Assembly: GCA_024305745.1 (NCBI GenBank)
Contig: JAHRBS010000009.1
Coordinates: forward strand, 372,001 to 436,000
Direction: 5' to 3'
Source: Polyporus tsugae
Lineage: Eukaryota; Basidiomycota; Agaricomycetes; Polyporales; Polyporaceae
Length of the DNA stretch: 64,000 nt
Numbering within the stretch: the first letter of the stretch is position 1; each line of letters starts with the position of its first letter. The position numbers and the translations under genes were made by a program. Positions 49,413 to 61,369 of the stretch are shown here, in pieces. The notes under the pieces were generated by a model. The model saw nothing but the letters and a program-made list of their open reading frames with translations, was not told where the DNA came from and searched no databases.

Positions 49413-52201
49413 ATGACTGAACCAGTCGTAAACTCAGACACCCCTTTCTCCAAAGGTCGCGCCAACGGCCACCACAAGCATTCTCTCGGTACTCCCGAAG
49501 AAGGACGCGGATCTCTGACTCAATATCGCGCACACATCGCAGACGATATGGCGCACGCTGCCGTCCTCGCCGAGAAGGAGGAGTTTTGCAACGCGTACTT
49601 CCCCGTCCCCAGCAACCCCGACAAGCCGAAGCCCGTTCTGCAGGCGAATCCCTTCGCCGAGCTCGCCAAGCTCGGAAAGTTCAAGGGGAACGAAGCAAAG
49701 ATCCGCGCTCAATTTGTGAGTGGTTACAGTCGTCTTCGTGTGTTCTCGTCTCTCAACCGTCCGTCGTGGCGTGACGTAGGCCAAGGCCGTCAACGACCAC
49801 GATCTTATTCCAGGCCTCGTCTTCCGCGAATGTTCAGAGCGGCCAGATCCCCTCTACATCGACCCCAACCGGCAGAAGGTCGATGCCGCGTGGTACTTCC
49901 GACGGGACGCCAAGGACGACAAGAAACAGGACTGGGGCAACCAGGTGCTCCCCGTCGAGTTCAAGGGAGACGAGACCGGGGACGACCCCTTCGACGAGGA
50001 CAAGGAGAACATCAGCACCTCGGCCCTCTCACGGAGGAAGGCCCGTGGGCAGATGATCACGTACTCGGAGCTTCTTCATCTCATCCAGCAGCGGGTTGCG
50101 CTCTTCATGCTGGTCGTCGTCGGCAAACGAGCTCGGTTCACGCGGTGGGATCGGTCGGGCACGGTCGTGACGAGGGCGTTCAACTACATCGATAACTGGA
50201 AGTTCTTCTGTGACATCCTCTGGCGGATCGGCAACTGCTCGGCTACCCAACTCGGTTTCGACCCCACGGCGACTCGTCTCTCCGAGGCCGATCCCGACTG
50301 GCGTCGTATGCTCACGGCTGCGCATGAGAAGGACTGTGTCGACCATTCGGAGCGCGTGCTCGAGGGCGGGACGTTGGCCGAGGGGGAGTTCGCGTACGTG
50401 CAAGACATGTTCAAGCACTCGCTCGTCCCTGGGTGGCCGCGGTATCGCGTCGAGGTCCCCGTCGAGGTCTCTACCAGCGAGAAGAAGGTCCCTACCGGCG
50501 AGAAGAAGGTCCCTGTCTGCGAGAAGAAGTTTCGCCACTTCTTGATCGCGAAGCCGACGTTCCGTGCCAAGGGCATGGCGGGTCGGGGTACACGTGGATA
50601 CGTCGCCCTGGACTGTGCCACTGAGCGGTTCGTGTGGCTGAAGGACGCGTGGCGGGCCAACTACGAGTTCGTCGAGAAGGAGGGCAACATCCTGGCGGCC
50701 CTGAACCAGGCTCAGGTTTCCAACGTTCCCACCATGCTCTGCCACGGGGATATCGAAGGGCAGACTACCGAGACTCCTGACTGGTGGGAGCGTAATAAGC
50801 AAGAAGGCGGCCGGTCGACTCCCGCCTCGGACGCGACCCAGTCATCCCGCACCTACGTCAACTCCTCATCGTCTACGGGCTTGAAGCGTAAACTGGCCGA
50901 GGAGGAGGACGTCCCCCCGGAGCCTGCGACCGAGACTCAACGTTGCCCATTGCGACTCCACCAACACTACCGCCTTGTCGTTCAGGAGGTAGCGATGTCT
51001 CTCGATCGCTTCGCTTATCCTCAACAGCTCGTTCAAGTGATGTTCGACTGCGTTTTCGGTGAGTCCTCCATGAAGTGTAGCTGCCTCGTTGCGTACTCAC
51101 GTTCGCCTGTAGCTCACTACGAAGCTTTTACCAAGCCAGAGACACCCTTGCTACATCGTGACATCAGTGCGGGGAATATCCTCATCTACCCGCGTGTCGT
51201 CGTGAACACGACGAGCGGCGTGGCTGTTTTGCGGTGGAAGGGTATCCTCGCCGACTGGGAGATGTCCAAGCCAAAGCACAAGGGGGATAGACCGTGCACA
51301 CCTCGTCAACCGGAACGGACGGTGAGTACTACACGTTGTCTGAACTACTTCGCTCGTTTATATGTGCCTCCAGGGAACTTGGCAATACCTCTCCATAGCG
51401 TTGCTCGGCCCCGGCGACAAGCTCATCGCTCTTGCCGACGAGCTCGAGTCGTTCTTCCACGTCTTCCTATACTATGCACTTCGTTACATCAGGAGCCTCA
51501 ATTGCGACAGCGAGGCGATTGCCAATTTCCTCGATTCCTACTTTGATCTCTACGGCTACGAGGAGGGGGCGTACACCTGTGGCGCGTTAAAGAGCTCGAC
51601 CATCAAGCGGGGCAAGATCTCCGTTGGCTCTCGAACCCTGCGCTTTGGCAACCCGCTGGACAAGCTGTTCAGCAAGATCTTGTCCTGGTTCAAGGCCCGC
51701 TACGTTATTGCCGACCACAACAAGGAAGTCGCCGACAAGGCGAAGGACAAGGCCTCGGCTTCTGCCGACACCGGTACTGGCTCCTCAGACTTGCGCCGCC
51801 TTCTGTTCATGCAGGACGACACCACATCGGACGTCCTCGCCCAGTTTGGCCCTATGGAGACCCTTCCACAACCAGTAGAGGGTCCCACAAAGGAGGACAC
51901 AGCGTTGGCCGAGGTCCTTAAGACCCACAAGGGACTGATGCTGGCACTTGGCGAAGCGCTCCGTGACACCTGGCCCGACGAGAAGGCGGGAGACCAGATT
52001 CCTTCAGGATGGAAGCCCCCGACCGACAGATTCCCGAGGCCTCCGTCGAAAAACGTCGAGAACAAGCGGAAACGCATCGAGGATGCGAAGAAATGCGTGT
52101 CCGCTCCTCCTCAATACCTCGTCACGCCCGCCCCGCCTCGCACGCCGGATCGGCGGGCAACGCGCACGGCCAACAGTCTCAACTTCGTGCCCGAGGAATA
52201 A
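49413..52201 (+). CDS. FunK1 fungal-type protein kinase B
   Basis: Four exons (49413-49715, 49780-51058, 51113-51321, 51374-52201) give 872 residues. Family motifs: FTRWDRSG (about 50138), GFDPTATRLS, GMAGRGTRGYVALD (about 50575), WLKDAWRANYEFVEKEGN, the catalytic loop LLHRDISAGNILIYP (about 51150), ILADWEMSKPKH (in place of DFG) and RTGTWQYLS across intron 3. A 7-residue unit ending EKKVP is repeated nearly three times (50473-50529) and has no equivalent in A or C. Basic C-terminal motifs (ENKRKRIEDAKK) could be nuclear signals. It forms a head-to-tail pair with kinase C. Likely intracellular; the substrate is unknown. Confidence 0.92.
50473..50529 (+). repeat. 21-bp in-frame tandem repeat in kinase B
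   Basis: About 2.7 copies of a 21-bp unit coding for TSEKKVP, TGEKKVP and VCEKK. The first two copies differ by only one or two bases. Confidence 0.9.
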
Positions 52202-52906
52202 GCACCTTCGGTGGATGTCGTGACCTGATGTCGTATGACTTATGTCTTTCTCTCATGCCTCGTTCTGTTTTCGCTTCGATTGGACGCTTTTGCTAAACTG
52301 TATGTTACTTACTCGGTTGTATCGCACTGGCCACTGTATTTTCGCAACACGGAATGTTCGTCGAACGCAGGGTTACATCGCTTTAGGCGACTGACTGTGC
52401 CCTCCTTGGTCCGCTCTTCGCCATCATCTCTCTCCATCACGCCGAAGCACAAACCTCCTTAACTACCCTGCTACGTCGTGATAGCACTGGAATCTCCCCA
52501 CCGGCTGTTGCTCGCTGTTTGAGCACCGGTGCCCACAGTACTAGTGTCGTCGAGACGTGCGCTCCCTTTACGTAGATGGGTGTCCTTCGATGTTATAAAT
52601 TATGGTAATATCTGCCTCCGTACTGTAATCCACAACCTGAGGCTTCAAGTTGCATGCGGCACTGGTGCCTGAAGGGCCGGCGCCGAATATCTTGACGTAA
52701 GCGAACTTTGCATGCTTCCCAAGATGGTAATTGAACTTGCACTCGAACGACCACCATCGACACCACCGTCCGCGCGCTTTCTTGGGTAACTGGCTGCAGG
52801 AATCTAGGCTCTACAACCACTCATTCAACACCTCCCAAGCACGCTGGCATAATCTCGAGTCCCTCACGGTAATTCTCAAACGTATCCTGTCAACCACCTG
52901 CCGCAC
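52202..52906. other. Spacer between FunK1 B and C
   Basis: About 700 bp. The left part (52200-52560) is recognisably similar to 55870-56240 downstream of kinase C, so the duplication unit includes the 3' flank. The right part may hold an unrecognised first exon of kinase C (a HSFNTSQARW-like frame near 52825), but this is uncertain. Confidence 0.5.
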
Positions 52907-55554
52907 ATGGCGTGCTGGGGCGCGGTCTTCGTTGAGCCGGACGAGTTCTGCAGCGCATTCTTCCCTATCTCTGAGAGTAGTCTCAGCCATAACTCGCAGC
53001 GGGACAACAATCCCTTCGCCGACCTATCGGAGGCGGACGACCTGACCAAAGCCATCGTCCGTGCCACCTTCGTGAGTGGTTGCTGACAGCTTGCTTCGCT
53101 GACTGTCGCGGGATAACTGACACCTAGTGCGCAGGTCAACGCGGTCAACAGGAATGATCTCGCTCCAGGTCTCAAAGTCTATGAGCTCGACGAACACCCT
53201 CAGGCTGATCCCTCCGCCGTGGACGACCAGCAGGAGGTCGACCCCGTTGTATTCTTTTCCGACGCAGATGCGACCACCGACACGAAACGACAGTGGGCTG
53301 ACCAAATCATACCTATATGGTTCAATGACTGCGAGATCAACGAGGTGGACGACCACAGCTCCGTCCCAATTACCGCTGGTAGAGACGTTCCAAAAGACAT
53401 GATGGCTCATTCCGAGCTCGTCTTTGCTGTGCAGCAGCGCGTTTCCCTCTTCACGCTCGCCATGATCGGCTCTCGAGCCCAATTCATGCGCTGGGATCGC
53501 TCCGGCGTGGTGGTTACGAAGCCTTTCAACTACGTCAATAACTGGCGCTTCTTCTGCGACAGTCTTTGGCGCGTCGGAAACTGCTCGTCTGCCCAACTTG
53601 GTGTCGACCCCACCGCGACTCGTGTCTGTGACTCCGATCCCGACTACGCTACCATGTTCAAGGCCGCGAATATGGAGAACACCGTCAACCACTCCGAGCG
53701 CGTGCTCAAGGACGGGAAGCTTACCGAGGGCGAATTCGAGTACGTACGGAAGATGTTCAAGGCCTCTCTCAAGCCCGACTGGCCTCACTACCGCGTCGAG
53801 GTTCCCGACGGCGAGGGGTCTCGCAATTTCCTGATCGGCAAGCCCGCGTTCCTTGCGAAGGGCATGGCTGGTCGGGGTACACGCGGATACGTCGCCCTTG
53901 ACTGCGCGACTGGGCGGTTCGTGTGGCTGAAGGACGCGTGGCGGGCCAACTACGAGTTCGTCGAGAAGGAGGGCAACATCCTGGCGGCCCTGAACCAGGC
54001 TCAGGTTTATAACGTCCCCACGATGGTCTGCCACGGCGACATAAAGGGCCAAGCCACAGAGACTCCTGACTGGTGGGAGCGCAAGAAACAGGAGCGCGAG
54101 CAGGAGCGCAAGAAGCAGGAGCGCGAGAAGCCGAGGCGGGACCGGATGACTCCTGCCTCCTCTTCTACCGACTCATCCGACACCTGCGTCAACTCTTCAT
54201 CGTCCAGGCCGATGAAACGAAAGTTGGAGGACGATGGCGAGGCGTCCACAGAGCCCGCGGCCGAGACTGAACACTGCTCATTGCGACTTCACCAACACTA
54301 TCGTCTCGTCGTACAGGAGGTCGCGATGCCTCTTGATCGTTTCCAGTATCCAAAGCAACTGGTCGCGATAATGTTTGACTGCGTTCGCTGTGAGTTTTTT
54401 GATCAGCCGTCAAAGGTGCATAACTACCATGCTTACCCATCGTTCTTCCTTCTGTAGCTCATTATGAAGCCGCCACCAAGCCAAAGACACCCTTGCTTCA
54501 CCGGGACATTAGTTCCGGCAATATACTCATCTATCCGCGAGTTATTGAGTTGACGGACGGCGGCGCGGAACTGCAGTGGCGAGGTATCCTCGTTGATTGG
54601 GAGATGTCCAAGCCAAAACACAAGGGTGAAGGACCGCGCACAGCTCGGCAACCGGAGCGAACGGTAAGTATTGTGCATCTACGTTGAGCATCTTATTGAC
54701 TCACATCTTGCTCTCAGGGAACATGGCAGTACCTCTCCATAGCGCTGCTTGCGCCGGGCTTGATCCAAGTTGGTATCCCGGACGAGCTTGAATCGTTCTT
54801 CCACGTCTTTCTGCACTACGCCCTTCGTTACATCAAGAACACTAACTCCAACGGCTTCGCGATTGCCAACTTCTTGGATTCCTACTTTAACCTCTACGGC
54901 TACGAGGACGGGGTGTACACCTGCGGTGCTGTGAAGCGCTCAACAATCGAGCTGGGTCGCATTCGTGTCAGCACCGGCACATACCTCCGTTTTAGCAACC
55001 CACTCGACACTGTCTTCATCAAACTGTTGTCGTGGTTCAAAGCCCGCTACGTCGTCTTGGCTTACGAGAAGCAACAAGCGGCTGCGGAGCAACAGGCCCA
55101 GGTTTCCGCGGGCAACGGTGCCGACTCAAATGCCGACTATGGTGAAGACTCCAAGATGGACAGTTTTGCAGCCCAACTGGCTGCTCTTGAGCCTGATTCT
55201 GAGGACGCGGGTATTGAGGTCCCCACAACGCAACAAAAGTCCTTCGCCAGGCGGCTCGAGGCGCACGATCAAATGCTCCAACTCTTGCTCAAAGCGATGC
55301 GCGAGACCTGGCCCCCTCAGAAGGCAGCGGACCAGATTCCCTCCGGGTGGAAGCCCCCGTCTGGTTCAAGGTTCCCGCTCCCGCTATCGAAAATTGTCGA
55401 GAACAAGCGAAGCGCATCAAGAAGGCCGCCGGATCAGTGCGTGTCTGAGCCCCCACCACCCTTTCGTCCCCTGGTCACACCCCGCTCGCCTCACACGCCA
55501 CAGAGGCGCACGACCAACGGCCTGGGCTTTCTCCCCGAGGATGAGTCATCTTAG
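52907..55554 (+). CDS. FunK1 fungal-type protein kinase C
   Basis: Four exons (52907-53071, 53135-54389, 54458-54663, 54718-55554) give 820 residues, with intron positions identical to kinase B. Family motifs: FMRWDRSG, GVDPTATRV, GMAGRGTRGYVALD, the catalytic loop LLHRDISSGNILIYP (about 54495), ILVDWEMSKPKH and RTGTWQYLS. Compared with B the N-terminus is shorter: its ATG corresponds to residue 49 or so of B. Upstream in-frame codons without ATG hint at a lost or unrecognised first exon. A Lys/Glu/Arg-rich linker (KKQEREQERKKQERE) replaces the corresponding part of B. It is a tandem duplicate of B. Confidence 0.9.
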
Positions 55555-55849
55555 GGTGTGGACGTCGCTCTGCCCTCCGTCCTATGAACTCTTTCCCCCG
55601 CATTTCCTCTCTGTTTTCGTTTCTGACACGATTTTCTCTGTTCTACGTAGTCGATTGTACTGTATCACACTTAAGCTTGTATCATCAGCTCCCCTAATGT
55701 TCGAACGCGAGCCTTTTGTCCCCGTCGCTTGTCACCGACTTTGTGCTCGGTTCGCTCTCGGCCGCCCCATTCGCCGTCGCGACATAGCACAGGGGACCCC
55801 AGCCTCAAGTAGCAGGTCAGGACCAGATTCATTCCGGAGCCCAGCACGG

Positions 55850-56240
55850 GAGTCAAAGCATGTCGGGAACAAGTAGAGACGCCTCGAGGATTCGAAGAAA
55901 TGCGTGTTCGCTCCCTCTCCCTTCTTAATCCCGCTTCAATTGGTCGACTTTCCCCTCACTTGTATGCAGGTTGCACCAAACTCAGTGTATTGTCGCGACA
56001 TTGAATATTCACTCAATGCAAGGTGCTACCGCTTTGATGCGTGCTCGGTCCGTTCTTCACCATCATCCCTCTCCGCCGCGCCACAGCACACGAAGCCCTC
56101 ATCGACTGCTCTCCGGATCCCTAGTAGATCCGTGGCCCCGCGACGTCTCTGAGGTGGGAAACAGCTCACCTTTTGTTCGTTACTCAAGCACCGGTACTAC
56201 TAGCGTCGTCCTGCTGACTGTGCGCTTGCACGGTTTAAAT
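55850..56240 (+). pseudogene. Remnant 3' end of a further FunK1 copy
   Basis: After the stop of kinase C, the stretch around 55858-55925 again matches the kinase B tail (CGAGGATTCGAAGAAATGCG versus the IEDAKKC codons of B). The following 300 bp match the B 3' flank at 52200-52560. Because kinase C has its own tail just upstream, this looks like what is left of another tandem copy. Confidence 0.7.
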
Positions 56241-58616
56241 GTGTCGACCTCAAAACGATCGATGGGGGTTGTGCGTAGCCTGTCCAACTTCAGCTTCACG
56301 CTGTACCCAACCTGAAACTTGTCCCCATGTCTAACCGCCGGAAGGCCCAATCTACATAGTGTCGACCAGCCGCCAGCACTGCGCGAGGAGAATGGATGAG
56401 AAGTGGGAGAAGACGTTTGTACCTACGGTGCAGAGGAAGCGTAGTCTGGACGGAATAGCTAGACTATGATGGCCATTTGTCGTGAAGGCGACTTCCCGGT
56501 TCGCTCGAGGAGCGAGACCGCTCTTGGCGACACCAGAGAGCGATTGCGGTATCGAAGTCAGCAAAGATAGACATCCTGGAGGGAGAAGACAACCTATGTA
56601 CATGTTGCGCGAAATGAGCACACGTTGTTCGGGGAGTCCAGAACGGAGAGGCGGGGAAACGCTGCGACCGCCGACGAGGCGTGCGGCAGGTGGAAAGGAA
56701 CCGGAACCGGTGCTACACCGGAGCCTCTTGAGCACGCACACGAGCCGTGAGATCTAGACCCAGGATTGGAATCTGCACAGAGCGGCTTTCTTCTCTTGCC
56801 CGATTAATGGACGCAGGGACGGTAGAGGACTAACGAACAACTTCCGGAAGGGGCCTGACGTTATAGAAAGGTGATGAGAGAGCGGGGCCGTTTGTCGAGG
56901 CGCGAAAGATGGCAGTCGGAGAGGAGACGCGAGGATATTGGGAAAGCCGGCTGACATATGGATGTCCCTGTCCTTGTCCGACTTGGCTAGTATTCGAGCC
57001 ATTAAGATCCTCCGAGGAAGCCTGTGCGAATTCATGAGCGTCGACAGTGATCGTGGTCGCTTGTAGACGCACTGCAACATGGAAGCGTGCTATATACACC
57101 ACGCCCTCGGAAAGGCACGGCAAGATTCTATTTGACACGGATCATTCGTAGAGATGAAACGAAGGCGGGGCATAGACCGATGGATTGTCCCTCAAAGCTC
57201 GAACAGGTGTACGAGAGCTCCCTTGCGTTGAAGAGGAAGCTCGAGAGCCAGTCCGGGCCGGAGCTGTCTTGACGTCGACCCCTCGAGCATGAGAGATATA
57301 GGCGTGTAGCGACATCGGAAAAGAAAGCGCAGAATCCGAAGTCGTAGGCTGCCAGACGGACGCATGATGCACATTGACATGACGGTTGACAAATCATGTA
57401 CGCCTTGGTCACACAGTGTCCTCATGACCAATTCGAGGACTTCACCTGCGCCACGCTTTGACATCCAAGGGCTGAGCTGCCACGATAAATCGCTAGAGAC
57501 TCCAGGGACTGCGATGGGCCTGAAGAAACATGTTCTAGGCAAGAGAGGGGGGTAGAAGCCGCCAGCGAGAAGAACATAGATGCGTCATGCTGTGAAAGCC
57601 TGAGGGCGGATGTGCGGGGGAAGGGAGAGGCGAAACATGACATGCATGCAGCATGACACGTCGATCTTCCATTGCAGTTCGGAATGAACGCGCCATTCGA
57701 AGGTCGCCAGTCAGATCGGCGCGGAGACAAAACCCAGCGATCCGGCGCTGTTATCCAGGGTCACACATTGATTTTGAACAACGTTTCGCGCTTACTCATG
57801 GCGCGACCGTGTGCTCGGAGCCTCGGAATGTCGGGGTGAGTTCTCGTGCAGCATCGGCTGGGACCGTGGGTTTCGTTTCTAACGTATTGCAAGTCAGCGG
57901 CGTCAGCGTCGATCCTCGTGGTTAGAGGGCGGAGGCGGAGATGCGTAATGCACATACCAGATCAAACCAGCGCGTGTGTGGGCCCTGTGGGGTAAATTAC
58001 CGGAACATTAGGTTTGTGAGGAAGCTCTGTATGAATTTGCCGAGACATAGAGTTGGATGGGGTGCTGGACCGCGAGGGGGGAAGCTCGAGATTTGCCCAC
58101 AGGCCAATCTTGGGCGCACACTGCAGCGAAGCCAATAATTGATCGGCAGTGCGCGAAGGAGAAGTGATGGAGGGTTCACATGCTCCACGTCGCCGACATG
58201 AGTAGGCGTTTCTGCGAAAATGCGGCATGGGATGGGAACGAGAGAGAATGGATGGTGCAAACGGAAGAATAATTCTTGCGGGGACGAGGAGCTCGTGATG
58301 GGATGGGAAGAAAAGGAAAGGGCGGGGGTGGCTGAGGCGGGCGGAGTGTGGGCGGAGTGCGAATAACGGGCGTCGGAGGGAGGCCTTTTGGGGGACGGTC
58401 GGCAGGGCGGGGCGCGAACCTTCTTTTGCCTCGCCCACCAGCCCGACGAAATCTAACTCGCGGTCAGTCAACTTTGTTTCCTATCTCTCCTCGCATTTTC
58501 GCTGACTGTCTGCCCGCCCTCGACGTCCCTCCGTCGTCTTCGTCGGTCTCTCTGTGGTCTGTGCTCGTGTCGTCAACAATGTTCAGCCGCGATCACTCCC
58601 TCGACCATTTCCACCC
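56241..58616. promoter_or_regulatory. Long upstream region of the WOPR gene
   Basis: About 2.4 kb without a supported gene. The part close to the WOPR start is rich in C/T on the plus strand (58430-58600), typical of a fungal core promoter and 5' leader. WOPR master regulators elsewhere often have long upstream regions. Confidence 0.45.
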
Positions 58617-61369
58617 ATGTCGGGCCACGACTCCCAATCCGGCACCACCCAGTGGACCGAGCCTCCATGGTCGGGGTGGATAGAGACAACAGGCGACGCC
58701 CTTCTGATCCTCGAGGCCGCACGGCGTGGATTGATTCCGCGCGTAACCCGCCGTCTCGTCGATTCTGAACGCAAAATGATCACCTCCGGCTCCGTCTTTG
58801 TCTTCGACGAGGACGAGAGCGGGATCAAGCGGTGGACGGACGGTTTTTTCTGGAGCCCGAGCAGGATCCTGGGCAACTTCCTACTCTATCGCGAAACCGA
58901 GAAACGAGGCGCAGGCCACAGGAGCGCTCGCGCAGATGCTCCAGCCACTGTCGAGGAACCCGACGGTGTCAAGCAGGAGGGGCAGACGTTGTCGAGGCCC
59001 AAGAGCGAGTCCAGTCGGTTGGGCATTGACAGACAACGGGAGCGCATCCTCGTCGGGAGCCTCACAAACAGCTACAAGTTCAAGCCGGGTGGGATGATGA
59101 AGAAGGTGTGCAATTCCTCTTGTTCTCTCTCCATGTCCCCCTCCCCCACGTCTCCCTCTTTTCCTTGCGCGTTGGACGGTCTGCCTCGGGTCCTGCTCGA
59201 CACTCTGCGCGAGCAGGTTCCGCAGCGATAAGCGTCGTACGTTGCATACGCGTCCTCCGTATCCCCAAGTTGTCACCCTGGCGCTGCGAAGCTCCTCTAT
59301 CGCATATGAGTGACTCTGACCACAAGCGGAAGGCCCAATGCCTGGCCGGGGACTGCGTATTGGCAGTTCTAGACGCATATAGCCACTGTGCATGCGCTCG
59401 TTGACAGATGTGGCATGGGGTGATCCATTCTCCGTTGCACGAAGACCTCGTCTCCTCCACGAGAGGCTTGAGTCAGCCCACGGATGCCGCACATGAGAGG
59501 CTTGCCGTCTGCTACTGAACGACCACTATTCTTGTTGTATGGGCGAAGGCCCCTTGGCCCCTATCTGCGCACGCACGGTGGTTGCTCTGCTACAACCGCT
59601 CATCCCATACCCCCGCGATCACCGTGTCGTTATCTGCCAATGAGCTGCCCACGCAGACGGTCACCTCTGGACTACCGTGGATGATTGCTCCATGGCACTC
59701 GCTATACATGGTCTACCCTTGTCCAGGAGCCCCGATCTGTCTCCCTCCCAGTCGACGTCGAGCACGTTCGCCTGTTGGGGTCAACGTCCCCTTGCCGATG
59801 ACAATGCGGGGATGTCCATCTACCGGACGCTGGAATTCCAAATGTCTGCGGTAGCCGTCATCGCGTGGGCCACCAGACAATAATGACGACGTCGATGGGG
59901 AACGTGTTCGTGGCTTCTCCTTCCTTGACTGGTCTGGACACAGAAGCTGCGAAGTGGAGCCCACCCCGTGCTCTGGGTGAGAATGGTGCCAGTGTGCTAT
60001 TTGCGGGGTCCCAGCCAGCTTGCTATGACCCCATTCGTCGCCTGCCACAGTGAGCTGTCACGGACGTCACTTGTGCACCGGCACGACCTCCTTCACGCAG
60101 CAGCGCTGTCGTGATAATGCCGTGTTGCGTACTTAACCATACTCGCAGTCTAGCTTGGTCGTGTTCTAGGTCTCGTTCGTGAGGCGAGCGGACTGCGTTC
60201 ATGTGCGTTTTGAAGGGTCTGGGTCGTCTCCGGGACACCTTCTTTTGACGCCTCCTGTGACATCTTGCGGCTTCTGAAGCCCCCAGAACCGTCCATGGGG
60301 CTGTATCCAGGGCTTCTTGTCCCCACCAACAGATTGTGCGGCTATCTCCGGGGTATCAATGCGGGCATGCCGTCACCGCGCGGCGCTGGCGTCACGACTG
60401 AGGTCTTCTCGCGAGCGCATGTCTGTCGCGTCTTATGACGGTCACAGCGCTGACCATGTGCTACAGACGTTCTCGCTCACCATCAACGGCGTCGCGCAAC
60501 ACCTGATCTCGTACTACAAGATCGAAGACGTAGAGCAGGGGCGCCTGCGGTCGCCATCGTCGCTGCCGGAGCTTGCGTCGTTGACAATCAGCCCGGAGTA
60601 CCTTGACAAAACACATTTCCGCAACCCGCCCAAAGTGGAAATCGGCGTCGACGGGGTTCCCCGCTACCGTGGCGAAGCTGACGACGTCGAGCTGTCCCCG
60701 CGTCTGCTCCCTGCGCCGCTCTCGAATGGCTATTACGCAGATAGCGATGCTGGGGGGTCCAAGCGCGGCAAGCGGTATGACCCTTACGGTTCCTCGGGCT
60801 CCAATCCTCCGAAGCGTTCGCGGAAGAAGAACAACTCCACTAGCAGTCAATCAGAAGCTACCGGCGGCGAATCCCCCACGCAACCCCTGGCTGTCCCCGT
60901 GCACCAGCCCGCGCCAGGGTTCGCTGACCCTAGTGCTCCTCACTACGCGCCGTACAGCTACTACCAGCCGCCGCCGCCGCCATCTACCTATCCCCTCCCA
61001 TACTCTGCTTCGCCCTATGCGTCCCTCCCGCCGCCCGTTACGACGACGACGCCTCCGCAAGATAGCCCGTCGCCGCCTCCCGCTTCTACCACGGCCGCGT
61101 CGTCGGCATACCCGCCGTACCCGCCTGCGGACGCAGCCTCGACGGCCTCCGCATCGGGCTATCCGTACTATCCCCCTCCACCGCATGGCTATGCTGCTTA
61201 CCCATCCCTGCCGCCGTGGCCCCACTACACCGGCAGCTACGCGCCGCCTCCTTCCTCGGTTCTGCAGACGTCCAGCGGTGCGAGTCTTCAGGAGATCGGC
61301 GAAAGCGACGTCAGGAACAGCGCTGGGGGCCCCGGCGCAGGGGGCACGGGTGGCGGGGGCGGGGTGTGA
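58617..61369 (+). CDS. WOPR-domain transcription regulator (Gti1/Pac2/Wor1 type)
   Basis: Two exons (58617-59105, 60467-61369) join in phase to 463 residues. The first half of the WOPR DNA-binding domain has WSGWIETTGDALLILEAARRG, trimmed here to WSGWIETTGDALLILEA (about 58670), GSVFVFDEDESGIKRWTDG and SRILGNFLLY. The second half has LTNSYKFKPGG, then across the intron TFSLTINGVAQHLISYY. The C-terminal half is Pro/Tyr/Ser-rich and disordered, ending in a Gly-rich tail. A bipartite basic KRSRKKNN (about 60815) could be a nuclear signal. WOPR proteins control morphology and development in fungi. A different upstream ATG at 58579 is out of frame. Confidence 0.9.
59106..60466 (+). other. 1361-bp intron of the WOPR gene
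   Basis: Donor AAG|GTGTGC and acceptor GCTACAG|ACG restore the conserved KKTFSLTI sequence. It is about twenty times longer than most introns in the window. It shows no transposon ends and no ORF with a known domain. A GTATCCC...CCCCAGAAC-type pyrimidine-rich stretch runs in the middle. Confidence 0.8.
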
